Origin: Cinclus cinclus
Lineage: Eukaryota > Chordata > Aves > Passeriformes > Cinclidae
Assembly: GCF_963662255.1 (NCBI RefSeq)
Contig: NC_085068.1
Coordinates: forward strand, 806,001 to 870,000
DNA: 64,000 bases
Reading direction: 5' to 3'
Of this stretch, positions 50,967 to 62,945 are shown in pieces. The translations under genes and the position numbers were made by a program. The notes under the pieces are model-generated. The model was given only the letters and a program-made list of their open reading frames with translations, searched no databases and was not told the DNA's origin. Each line of letters begins with the position of its first letter. Position 1 is the stretch's first letter.

Positions 50967-53939
50967 TTGGTCCCCGTGCTGTAACAATCCATCCCTGGCC
51001 CTTTATATACCCCCTGGTGCCACAAGGGATCATTAGATTGTTAGCCTGCATTGGGTCACAATGATTCCTTGCTTCTCTTAACCTCTGTGGTGTCACAATG
51101 CATCCCATGCCCTTTTAGGCCACTTGATGTCACAATGAATTATTGGATTCTTGGCCTCCATGGTGGCATAATGGTTCCTTGATTCTATTGGGCCCCATGC
51201 TGTCACAATTCATCCCTGCCCCTTTTACGCCCCATGGTGTCAAAAGGGATTCTTAGATTGTTAGACAGCTTTGGATCACAATGGTTCCTTGCTTCTTTTA
51301 ACCCCTGTGGTGTCACAATGCATCCCATGCCCTTTTAGGCCACTTGATGTCACAATGAATCATTTGATTCTTGGCCTCCATGGTGGCATAATAGATCCTT
51401 GCTTCTATTGGTCCCCGTGCTGTAACAATCCATCCATGGCCCTTTTTATACCCCCTGGTGCCACAAGGGATCATTAGATTGTTAGCCTGCATTGGTTCAC
51501 AATGGTTCCTTGCTTCTCTTAACCTCTGTGCTGTCACAATGCATTCCAAGCCCTTTTAGGCCACTTGATGTCACAATGAATCATTAGATTCTTGGCACAC
51601 ATGGTGGCATAATTTTACCAGGTTTTACTGGGGCCCCATGCTTTCACAAATCATCCCTGCCCCTTTTAGGCCCATTGGTGTCACAAGGGATCATTAGATT
51701 GTTAGCCTGCATTGGGTCACAATGGTTCCTTGCTTCTCTCAACCACTGTGGTGTCACAATGCATCCCATGCCCTTTTAGGCCACTTGATGTCACAATGAA
51801 CCATTTGATTCTTGGCCTTCATGGTGTCATAATGGTTCCTTGCTTCTATAGGTCCCCATGCTGTCAGAGTTAATCCGTGGCCCTTTTCCGCCCCCTGGTG
51901 TCAAAAGGGATTCTTAGATTGTTAGCCTGCATTGGGTCACAATGGTTCCTTGCTTCTCTTAACCCCTGTGGTGTCACAATGCATCCCTGGCCCTTTTACG
52001 CCCATTGGTGTCCAATGGGATCCTGGGATTATTAGCCTCCATTGGGTCACAATGGATCCTTGTTTCTCTTAACCCCTGTGCTGTCACAATGCATCCCATG
52101 CACTTTTAGGCCACTTGATGTCACAATGAATCATTTGATTCTTGGCCTCCACGGTGGCATAATAGATCCTTGCTTCTATTGGTCCCCGTGCTGTGACAAT
52201 CCATCCCTGGCCCTTTTTATAGCCCCTGGTGCCACAAGGGATCATTAGATTGTTAGCCTGCATTGGGTCACAATGATTCCATGCTTCTCTTAACCTCTGT
52301 GGTGTCACAATGCATTCCAAGCCCTTTTAGGCCACTTGGTCTTACAATGAACCATTTGATTCTTGGCCTTCATGGTGTCATAATGGTTCCTTGCTTCTAT
52401 AGGTCCCCATGATGTCAGAGTTCATCCATGGTCCTTTTGCGCCCCCTGGTGTCAAAAGGGATTCTTAGATTGTTAGCCTGCATTGGGTCACAATGGTTCC
52501 TTGCTTCTTTTAACCCCTGTGGTGTCACAATGCATCCCATGCCCTTTTAGGCCACTTGATGTCACAATGAATCATTTGATTCTTGGCCTCCATGGTGTCA
52601 TAATGGTTCCTTGATTCTATTGGGCCCCATGCTGTCACAATTCATCCCTGCCCCTTTTAGGCCCATTGTTGTCACAAGGGATCATTAGATTGTTAGCCTG
52701 CATTGGGTCACAATGGTTCCTTGCTTCTCTTAACCTCTGTGGTGTCACAATGCATCCCATGCCCTTTTAGGCCACTTGATATCACAATGAATCATTTGAT
52801 TCTTGGCCTGCATGGTGGCATAATCGTGCGAGGTTTCTATTGGGCTCCATGCTGTCACAATTCATCCCTGCACCTTTTAGGCCCATTGGTGTCACAAGGG
52901 ATCATTAGATTGTTAGCCTGCATTGGGTCACAATGATTCCTTGCTTCTCTTAACCTCTGTGGTGTCACAATGCATCCCATGCCCTTTTAGGCCACTTGAT
53001 GTCACAATGAATCATTTGATTCTTGGCCTTCATGGTGTCATAATGGTTCCTTGTTTCTATTGGGCCCCATGCTGTCACAATTCATCCCTGGCCCTTTTAC
53101 GCCCCCTGGTGTCAAATGGGATCCTGGGAATATTAGCCTGCATTGGGTCACAATGGTTCCTTGCTTCTCTTAACCCCTGTTGTGTCACAATGCATCCCAT
53201 GCCCTTTTAGGCCACTTGATGTCACAATGAATCATTTGATTCTTGGCCTCCATGGTGGCGTAATTGTACGAAGTTTCTATTGGGCCCCATGCTTTCACAA
53301 TACATCCCTGCCCCTTTTAGGCCCATTGGTGTCACAAGGGATCATTAGATTGTTAGCCTGCATTGGGTCACAATGGTTCCTTGCTTCTCTTAACCTCTGT
53401 GGTGTCACAATGCATCCCATGCCCTTTTAGGCCACATGATGTCACAATGAATTATTTGATTCTTGGCTTCCATGGTGGCATAATAGATCCTTGCATCTAT
53501 TGGTCCCCGTGCTGTAACAATTCATCCCCGGCCCTTTTAGGCCCCCTGGTGTCACAAGGGATCATTAGATTTTTAGCCTGCATTGGGTCACAATGTTTCC
53601 TTGCTTCTCTTAACCTCTGTGGTGTCACAATGCATCCCATGCCCTTTTAGGCCACTTGATGTCACAATGAATCATTTGATTCTTGGCCTCCATGGTGTCA
53701 TAATGGTTCCTTGATTCTATTGGGCCCCATGCTGTCACAATTCATCCCTGCCCCTTTTACGCCCCATGGTGTCAAAAGGGATTCTTATATTGTTAGCCTG
53801 CATTGGTTCACAATAGTTCCTTGTTTCTCTTAACCCCTGTGGTGTCACAATGCATCCCATGCCCTTTTAGGCCACTTGATGTCACAATGAATCATTTGAT
53901 TCATGGCCTCCATGGTGGCATAATAGATCCTTGCTTCTA
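50967..53939. repeat. HOR D, copy 2
   Basis: Matches copy 1 at a 2,973-bp offset almost throughout. The only clustered difference I saw is the short patch at 52594-52640. Confidence 0.87.
52594..52640. other. Family-switched patch in HOR D copy 2
   Basis: Copies 1 and 3 read gctggcataattgtaccatg then ttttacttggg and ctttcacaattc (49621 and 55567). Copy 2 reads ggtgtcataatggttcc, ttgattctattggg and ctgtcacaattc. The flanks match again, including the rare cccattgttgtcac on the right. The patch has the form found at about 50718 and 53691. A non-reciprocal exchange of about 45-50 bp explains it. Confidence 0.8.
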
Positions 53940-56913
53940 TTGGTCCCCGTGCTGTAACAATCCATCCCTGGCCCTTTATATACCCCCTGGTGCCACAAGG
54001 GATCATTAGATTGTTAGCCTGCATTGGGTCACAATGATTCCTTGCTTCTCTTAACCTCTGTGGTGTCACAATGCATCCCATGCCCTTTTAGGCCACTTGA
54101 TGTCGCAATGAATTATTGGATTCTTGGCCTCCATGGTGGCATAATGGTTCCTTGATTCTATTGGGCCCCATGCTGTCACAATTCATCCCTGCCCCTTTTA
54201 CGCCCCATGGTGTCAAAAGGGATTCTTAGATTGTTAGACAGCTTTGGATCACAATGGTTCCTTGCTTCTTTTAACCCCTGTGGTGTCACAATGCATCCCA
54301 TGCCCTTTTAGGCCACTTGATGTCACAATGAATCATTTGATTCTTGGCCTCCATGGTGGCATAATAGATCCTTGCTTCTATTGGTCCCCGTGCTGTAACA
54401 ATCCATCCATGGCCCTTTTTATACCCCCTGGTGCCACAAGGGATCATTAGATTGTTAGCCTGCATTGGTTCACAATGGTTCCTTGCTTCTCTTAACCTCT
54501 GTGCTGTCACAATGCATTCCAAGCCCTTTTAGGCCACTTGATGTCACAATGAATCATTAGATTCTTGGCACACATGGTGGCATAATTTTACCAGGTTTTA
54601 CTGGGGCCCCATGCTTTCACAAATCATCCCTGCCCCTTTTAGGCCCATTGGTGTCACAAGGGATCATTAGATTGTTAGCCTGCATTGGGTCACAATGGTT
54701 CCTTGCTTCTCTCAACCACTGTGGTGTCACAATGCATCCCATGCCCTTTTAGGCCACTTGATGTCACAATGAACCATTTGATTCTTGGCCTTCATGGTGT
54801 CATAATGGTTCCTTGCTTCTATAGGTCCCCATGCTGTCAGAGTTAATCCGTGGCCCTTTTCCGCCCCCTGGTGTCAAAAGGGATTCTTAGATTGTTAGCC
54901 TGCATTGGGTCACAATGGTTCCTTGCTTCTCTTAACCCCTGTGGTGTCACAATGCATCCCTGGCCCTTTTACGCCCATTGGTGTCCAATGGGATCCTGGG
55001 ATTATTAGCCTCCATTGGGTCACAATGGATCCTTGTTTCTCTTAACCCCTGTGCTGTCACAATGCATCCCATGCACTTTTAGGCCACTTGATGTCACAAT
55101 GAATCATTTGATTCTTGGCCTCCACGGTGGCATAATAGATCCTTGCTTCTATTGGTCCCCGTGCTGTGACAATCCATCCCTGGCCCTTTTTATAGCCCCT
55201 GGTGCCACAAGGGATCATTAGATTGTTAGCCTGCATTGGGTCACAATGATTCCATGCTTCTCTTAACCTCTGTGGTGTCACAATGCATTCCAAGCCCTTT
55301 TAGGCCACTTGGTCTTACAATGAACCATTTGATTCTTGGCCTTTATGGTGTCATAATGGTTCCTTGCTTCTATAGGTCCCCATGATGTCAGAGTTCATCC
55401 ATGGTCCTTTTGCGCCCCCTGGTGTCAAAAGGGATTCTTAGATTGTTAGCCTGCATTGGGTCACAATGGTTCCTTGCTTCTTTTAACCCCTGTGGTGTCA
55501 CAATGCATCCCATGCCCTTTTAGGCCACTTGATGTCACAATGAATCATTTGATTCTTGGCCTCCATGCTGGCATAATTGTACCATGTTTTACTTGGGCCC
55601 CATGCTTTCACAATTCATCCCTGCCCCTTTTAGGCCCATTGTTGTCACAAGGGATCATTAGATTGTTAGCCTGCATTGGGTCACAATGGTTCCTTGCTTC
55701 TCTTAACCTCTGTGGTGTCACAATGCATCCCATGCCCTTTTAGGCCACTTGATATCACAATGAATCATTTGATTCTTGGCCTGCATGGTGGCATAATCGT
55801 GCGAGGTTTCTATTGGGCTCCATGCTGTCACAATTCATCCCTGCACCTTTTAGGCCCATTGGTGTCACAAGGGATCATTAGATTGTTAGCCTGCATTGGG
55901 TCACAATGATTCCTTGCTTCTCTTAACCTCTGTGGTGTCACAATGCATCCCATGCCCTTTTAGGCCACTTGATGTCACAATGAATCATTTGATTCTTGGC
56001 CTTCATGGTGTCATAATGGTTCCTTGTTTCTATTGGGCCCCATGCTGTCACAATTCATCCCTGGCCCTTTTACGCCCCCTGGTGTCAAATGGGATCCTGG
56101 GAATATTAGCCTGCATTGGGTCACAATGGTTCCTTGCTTCTCTTAACCCCTGTTGTGTCACAATGCATCCCATGCCCTTTTAGGCCACTTGATGTCACAA
56201 TGAATCATTTGATTCTTGGCCTCCATGGTGGCGTAATTGTACGAAGTTTCTATTGGGCCCCATGCTTTCACAATACATCCCTGCCCCTTTTAGGCCCATT
56301 GGTGTCACAAGGGATCATTAGATTGTTAGCCTGCATTGGGTCACAATGGTTCCTTGCTTCTCTTAACCTCTGTGGTGTCACAATGCATCCCATGCCCTTT
56401 TAGGCCACATGATGTCACAATGAATTATTTGATTCTTGGCTTCCATGGTGGCATAATAGATCCTTGCATCTATTGGTCCCCGTGCTGTAACAATTCATCC
56501 CCGGCCCTTTTAGGCCCCCTGGTGTCACAAGGGATCATTAGATTTTTAGCCTGCATTGGGTCACAATGTTTCCTTGCTTCTCTTAACCTCTGTGGTGTCA
56601 CAATGCATCCCATGCCCTTTTAGGCCACTTGATGTCACAATGAATCATTTGATTCTTGGCCTCCATGGTGTCATAATGGTTCCTTGATTCTATTGGGCCC
56701 CATGCTGTCACAATTCATCCCTGCCCCTTTTACGCCCCATGGTGTCAAAAGGGATTCTTATATTGTTAGCCTGCATTGGTTCACAATATTTCCTTGTTTC
56801 TCTTAACCCCTGTGGTGTCACAATGCATCCCATGCCCTTTTAGGCCACTTGATGTCACAATGAATCATTTGATTCTTGGCCTCCATGGTGGCATAATAGA
56901 TCCTTGCTTCTAT
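53940..56913. repeat. HOR D, copy 3
   Basis: Matches copy 2 at the 2,973-bp offset, with private bases at 54105 (gtcgcaatg against gtcacaatg) and 55344 (ctttatgg against cttcatgg). It restores the family-b patch of copy 1. Differences accumulate from about 56789 (caatatttcc against caatagttcc) and it ends in a family-d monomer with ctttttata instead of ctttatata. Confidence 0.85.
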
Positions 56914-57729
56914 TGGTCCCCGTGCTGTAACAATCCATCCCTGGCCCTTTTTATACCCCCTGGTGCCACAAGGGATCATTAGATTGTTAGCCTGCATTGG
57001 GTCACAATGGTTCCTTGCTTCTCTTATCCTCTGTGGTGTCACAGTGCATCCCATGACCTTTTAGGCCACTTGATGTCACAATGAATTATTTGATTCTTGG
57101 CACACATTGTGGCATAATGGTTCCTTGATTCTATTGGGCCCCATGCTGTCACAATTCATCCCTGCCCCTTTTGCGCCCCATGGTGTCAAAAGGGATTCTT
57201 AGATTGTTAGGCAGCATTGGATCACAATACTTCCTTGTTTCTCTTAACCACTGTGGTGTCACAATGCATCCCATGCCCTTTTAGGCCACTTGATGTCACA
57301 ATGAATCATTTGATTCTTGGCCTCCATGGTGGCATAATACATCCTTGCATCTATTGGTCCCCGTGCTGTAACAATTAATCCCTGGCCCTTTTAGGCCCAT
57401 TGGTGTCACAAGGGATCATTAGATTGTTAGCCTGCATTGGGTCACAATGTTTCCTTGCTTCTCTTAACCTCTGTGGTGTCACAATGCATCCCATGCCCTT
57501 TTAGGCCACTTGATGTCACAATGAATTATTTGATTCTTGGCCTCCATGGTGTCATAATGGTTCCTCGATTCTATTGGGCCCCATGCTGTCACAATTGATC
57601 CCTGCCTCTTTTACTCCCCCTGGTGTCAAAAGGGATACTTAGATTGTTAGGCAGCATTGGATCACAATGGTTCCTTGCTTCTCTTTACCTCTCTGGTGTC
57701 ACAATGCATCCCATGCCCTTTTAGGCCAC
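56914..57729. repeat. Diverged monomers after HOR D
   Basis: About four monomers with no adjacent copy. They include a variant of the cacaca marker (ggcacacattgtgg near 57100), caatacttccttg, and a monomer with ttcctcgattc, attgatccctgcctc and ttttactcccc resembling 865-915 and 3730-3790 in HOR A. I see nothing but satellite here. Confidence 0.7.
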
Positions 57730-60490
57730 TTGTTGTCACAATGAATCATTTGATTCTTGTCCTCCATGGTGGCATAATAGATCCTTGCTTCTATTGGTGC
57801 CCGTGCTGTAACAATCCATCCCTGGCCTTTTTATACCCCCTGAAGCCACAAGGGATCATTAGATTGTTAGCCTGCATTGGGTCACAATGGTTCCTTGCTT
57901 CTCTTAACCTCTGTGGTGTCACAATGCATCCCATGCCCTTTTAGGCCACTTGATGTCACAACGAATCATTTGATTCTTGGCCTCCATGGTGGCATAATTC
58001 TACCAGGTTTCTATTGGTCCCCGTGCTGTAACAATTCATCCCTGGCCCTTTTAGGCCCATTGGTGTCACAAGGGATCATTAGATTTTTAGCCTGCATTGG
58101 GTCACAATGGTTCCTTGCTTCTCTTAACCTCTGTGTTGTCACAATGCATCCCATGCCCTTTTAGGCCACTAGATGTCACAATGAATCATTTGATTCTTGG
58201 CCTCCATGGTGTCATAATGGTTCCTTGTTTCTATTGGGCCCCATGCTGACACAATTCATCCCTGGCCCTTTTACACCCCCTGGTGTCAAATGGGATCCTG
58301 GGATTATTAGCCTCCATTGGGTCACAATGATTCCTTGCTTTTCTTAACCCCTGTGCTGTCACAATGCATCCCATGCCCTTTTAGGCCACATGATGTCACA
58401 ATGAATTATTTGATTCTTGGCCTCCATGGTGTCATAATAGATCCTTGCTTCTATTTGTCCCCGTGATGTAACAATTCATCGCTGCCCCTTTTAGGCCCAT
58501 TGGTGTCACAAGGGATCATTAGATTGTTAGCCTGCACTGGGTCACAATGGTTCCTTGCTTCTCTTAACCCCTGTGGTGTCACAATGCATCCCATGCCCTT
58601 TTAGGCCACTTGATGTCACAATGAATCATTTGATTCTTGGCCTCCATGGTGGCGTAATTGTACGAGGTTTCTATTGGGCCCCATGCTTTCACAATTCATC
58701 CCTGCCCCTTTTAGGCCCATTGGTGTAACAAGGGATAATTAGATTGTTAGCCTGCATTGGGTCACAATGGTTCCTTGCTTCTCTTAACCTCTGTGGCGTC
58801 ACAGTGCATCCCATGCCCTTTTAGGCCACTAGATGTCACAATGAATCATTTGATTCGTGGCCTCCACGGTGGCATAATAGATCCTTGTTTCTATTGGTCC
58901 CCGTGCTGTAACAATCCATCCCTGGCCCTTTATATACCCCCTGGTGCCACAAGGGATCATTAGATTGTTAGCCTGCATTGGGTCACAATGATTCCTTGCT
59001 TCTCTTAACCTCTGTGGTGTCACAATGCATCCCATGCCCTTTTAGGCCACTTGATGTCACAATGAATTATTGGATTCTTGGCCTCCATGGTGGCATAATG
59101 GTTCCTTGATTCCATTGGGCCCCATGCTGTCACAATTCATCCCTGACCCTTTTACGCCCCATGGTGTCAAAAGGGATTCTTAGATTGTTAGGCAGCTTTG
59201 GATCACAATGGTTCCTTGCTTCTCTTAACCCCTGTGGTGTCACAATGCATCCCATGCCCTTTTAGGCCACTTGATGTCACAATGAATCATTTGATTCTTG
59301 GCCTCCATGGTGGCATAATAGATCCTTGATTCTATTGGTCCCCGTGCTGTAACAATCCATCCATGAACCTTTTTATACCCCCTGGTGCCACAAGGGATCA
59401 TTAGATTGTTAGCCTGCATTGGTTCACAATGGTTCCTTGCTTCTCTTAACCTCTGTGCTGTCACAATGCATTCCAAGCCCTTTTAGGCCACTTGATGTCA
59501 CAATGAATCATTAGATTCTTGGCACACATGGTGGCATAATTTTACCAGGTTTTACTGGGGCCCCATGCTTTCACAAATCATCCCTGCCCCTTTTAGGCCC
59601 ATTGGTGTCACAAGGGATCATTAGATTGTTAGCCTGCATTGGGTCACAATGGTTCCTTGCTTCTCTCAACCACTGTGGTGTCACAATGCATCCCATGCCC
59701 TTTTAGGCCACTAGATGTCACAATGAATCATTTGATTCTTGGCCTCCATGGTGTCATAATGGTTCCTTGCTTCTATAGGTCCCCATGCTGTCAGAGTTAA
59801 TCCGTGGCCCTTTTCCGCCCCCTGGTGTCAAAAGGGATTCTTAGATTGTTAGCCTGCATTGGGTCACAATGGTTCCTTGCTTCTCTTAACCCCTGTGGTG
59901 TCACAATGCATCCCTGGCCCTTTTACGCCCATTGGTGTCCAATGGGATCCTGGGATTATTAGCCTCCATTGGGTCACAATGGATCCTTGTTTCTCTTAAC
60001 CCCTGTGCTGTCACAATGCATCCCATGCCCTTTTAGGCCACTTGATGTCACAATGAATCATTTGATTCTTGGCCTCCATGGTGGCATAATAGATCCTTGC
60101 TTCTATTGGTCCCCGTGCTGTGACAATCCATCCCTGGCCCTTTTTATAGCCCATGGTGCCACAAGGGATCATTAGATTGTTAGCCTGCATTGGGTCACAA
60201 TGATTCCTTGCTTCTCTTAACCTCTGTGGTGTCACAATGCATTCCAAGCCCTTTTAGGCCACTTGGTCTTACAATGAACCGTTTGATTCTTGGCCTTCAT
60301 GGTGTCATAATGGTTCCTTGCTTCTATAGGTCCCCATGATGTCAGAGTTCATCCATGGTCCTTTTGCGCCCCCTGGAGTCAAAAGGGATTCTTAGATTGT
60401 TAGCCTGCATTGGGTCACAATGGTTCCTTGCTTCTTTTAACCCCTGTGGTGTCACAATGCATCCCATGCCCTTTTAGGCCACTTGATGTC
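57730..60490. repeat. Segment matching 46829-49590 (offset 10,900 bp)
   Basis: Monomer order and rare variants follow 46829-49590: the ttgttgtcac/cttgtcctcc monomer, f-type, gtggcgtcac d-type, ctttggatcac, cacacatgg and the single half-monomer (59863-59972). One base is missing at about 57836 (ggccttttt against ggcccttttt), so the offset is 10,901 before it and 10,900 after. Many single-base differences suggest an older copy than the HOR D repeats. Confidence 0.8.
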
Positions 60491-60633
60491 ACAATGAATC
60501 ATTTGATTCTTGGCCTGCATGGTGGAATAATCGTGCGAGGTTTCTATTGGGCCCCATGCTGTCACAATTCATCCCTGCACCTTTTAGGCCCATTGGTGTC
60601 ACAAGGGAGCATTAGATTGTTAGCCTGCATTGG
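60414..60633. repeat. Fusion monomer from loss of one 220-bp unit
   Basis: The left part, through gatgtcac at about 60485, matches the b-type monomer of HOR D (49514). From gcctgcatgg (about 60513), with ataatcgtgcgagg and ctgcacctttt, it matches the next monomer (49734). One monomer has therefore been removed, with the crossover confined to subunit 3. Confidence 0.78.
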
Positions 60634-61514
60634 GTCACAATGATTCCTTGCTTCTCTTAACCTCTGTGGTGTCACAATGCATCCCATGCCCTTTTAGGAC
60701 ACTTGATGTCACAATGAATCATTTGATTCTTGGCCTCCATGGTGTCATAATGGTTCCTTGTTTCTATTGGGCTCCATGCTGTCACAATTCATCCCTGGAC
60801 CTTTTACGCCCCCTGGTGTCAAATGGGATCCTGGGATTATTACCCTCCATTGGGTCACAATGGATCCTTGCTTCTCTTAACCCCTGTGGTGTCACAATGC
60901 ATCCCATGCCCTTTTAGGCCACTTGCTGTCACAATGAATCATTTGATTCTTGGCCTCCATGGCGGCATAATTGTACCAGGTTTTGCTTGGGCCCCATGCT
61001 GTCGCAATTCATCCCTGGCCCTTTTAGGCCCATTGGTGTCACAAGGGATCATTAGATTGTTAGCCTGCATTGGGTCACAATGGTTCCTTGCTTCTCTTAA
61101 CCTCTGTGGTGTCACAATGCATCCCATGCCCTTTTAGGCCACTTGATGTCACAATGAATCATTTGATTCTTGGCCTCCATGGTGTCATAATGGTTCCTTG
61201 ATTCTTTTGGGCCCCATGCTGTCACAATTCATCCCTGGCCCTTTTACGCCCCCTGGTGCCAAATGGGATCCTGGGATTATTAGCCTCCGTTGGGTGACAA
61301 TGGATCCTTGCTTCTCTTAACCCCTGTGGTGTCACAATGCATCCCATGCCCTTTTAGGCCACTTGATGTCACAATGAATCATTAGATTCTTGGCCTCCAC
61401 GTTGCCATAATAGATCCTTGCTTCTATTGGTGCCCGTGCTGTAACAATCCATCCCTGGCCCTTTTCATACCCCCTGGTGCCACAAGGGATCATTAGATTG
61501 TTAGCCTGCATTGG
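60634..61514. repeat. B-like segment matching 30034-30914 (offset 30,600 bp)
   Basis: Four monomers in the order a, b (gtcgcaattc), a (ttttgggcccc), d (ccacgttgcc). All share the variants attaccctccat and ccgttgggtgacaatgg with 30034-30914, at a constant 30,600-bp offset. This is the B block 8 form rather than the homogenised block 2-5 form. Confidence 0.72.
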
Positions 61515-62935
61515 GTCACAATGGTTCCTTGCTTCTCTTAACCTCTGTGGTGTCACAGTGCATCCCATGCCCTTTTAGGCCACATGATGTCACAATGAAT
61601 TATTTGATTCTTGGCCTCCATGGTGGCATAATAGATCCTTGCTTCTATTGGTCCCCGTGCTGTAACAATTCATCCCTGGCCCTTTTAGGCCCATTGGTGT
61701 CACAAGGGATCATTAGATTGTTAGCCTGCATTGGGTCACAATGGTTCCGTGCTTCTCTTAACCTCTGTGGTGTCACAATGCATCCCATGCCCTTTTAGGC
61801 CACTTGATGTCACAATGAATCATTTGATTCTTGGCCTCCATGGTGGCGTAATTGTACGAGGTTTCTATTGGGCCCCATTCTTTCACAATACATCCCTGCC
61901 CCTTTTAGGCCCATTGGTGTCACAAGGGATCATTAGATTGTTAGCCTGCATTGGGTCACAATGGTTCCTTGCTTCTCTTAACCTCTGTGGTGTCACAATG
62001 CATTCCAAGCCCTTTTAGGCCACTTGATGTCACAATGAATCATTTGATTCTTGGCCTTCATGGTGTCATAATGTTTCCTTGCTTCTATAGGTCCCCATGC
62101 TGTCAGAGTTCATCCGTGGCCCTTTTGCGCCCCCTGGTGTCAAAAGGGATTCTTAGATTGTTAGCCTGCATTGGGTCACAATGGTTCCTTGCTTCTCTTA
62201 ACCTCTGTGGTGTCACAATGCATCCCATGCCCTTTTAGGCCACTTGATGTCACAATGAATCATTTGATTCTTGGCCTTCATGGTGTCATAATGGTTCCTC
62301 GATTCTATTGGGCCCCATGCTGTCACAATTCATCCCTGGCCCTTTTAGGCCCCCTGGTGTCAAATGGGATCGTGGGATTATTAGCCTCCATTGGGTCACA
62401 ATGGATCCTTGCTTCTCTTAACCTCTGTGGTGTCACATTGCATTCCAAGCCATTTTAGGCCACTTGGACTTACAATGAACCATTTGATTCTAGGCCTTCA
62501 TGGTGTCATAATGGTTCCTTGCTTCTATAGGTCCCCATGCTGTCAGAGTTCATCCCTGGCCCTTTTACGCCCCCTGGTGTCAAATGGGATCCTGGGATTA
62601 TAAGCCTCCATTGGGTCACAATGGATCCTTGCTTTTCTTAACCCCTGTGGTGTCACAATGCATCCCATGCCCTTTTAGGCCACTTGATGTCACAATGAAT
62701 TATTTGATTCTTGGCCTCCACGGTGGCATAATAGATCCTTGATTCTATTGGTCCCCGTGCTGTAACAATTCATCCCTGGCTCTTTTAGGCCCATTGGTGT
62801 CACAAGGGATCATTAGATTGTTAGCCTGCATTGGGTCACAATGGTTCCTTGCTTCTCTTAACCTCTGTGGTGTCACAATGCATCCCATGCCCTTTTAGGC
62901 CACTTGATGTCACAACGAATAATTTGATTCTTGGC
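61515..62935. repeat. C-like segment matching 41698-43118 (offset 19,817 bp)
   Basis: Six and a half monomers in the order of HOR C copy 3, sharing the rare cacaacgaataattt, gatcgtgggatt and gccattttagg variants with it. The first monomer differs most, being a hybrid whose first subunit is HOR B-like (cagtgcatccc). Confidence 0.76.
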
Positions 62936-62945
62936 CTCCATGGTG
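62925..62945. other. Junction creating a 1,980-bp repeat
   Basis: The left side carries cacaacgaataatttg, the signature of 43094. The right side carries ggcataatagatccctgc, the signature of 41150. The change falls at the join between the two 110-bp halves. The distance between the parental sites is 1,980 bp, exactly nine 220-bp monomers. Confidence 0.72.
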
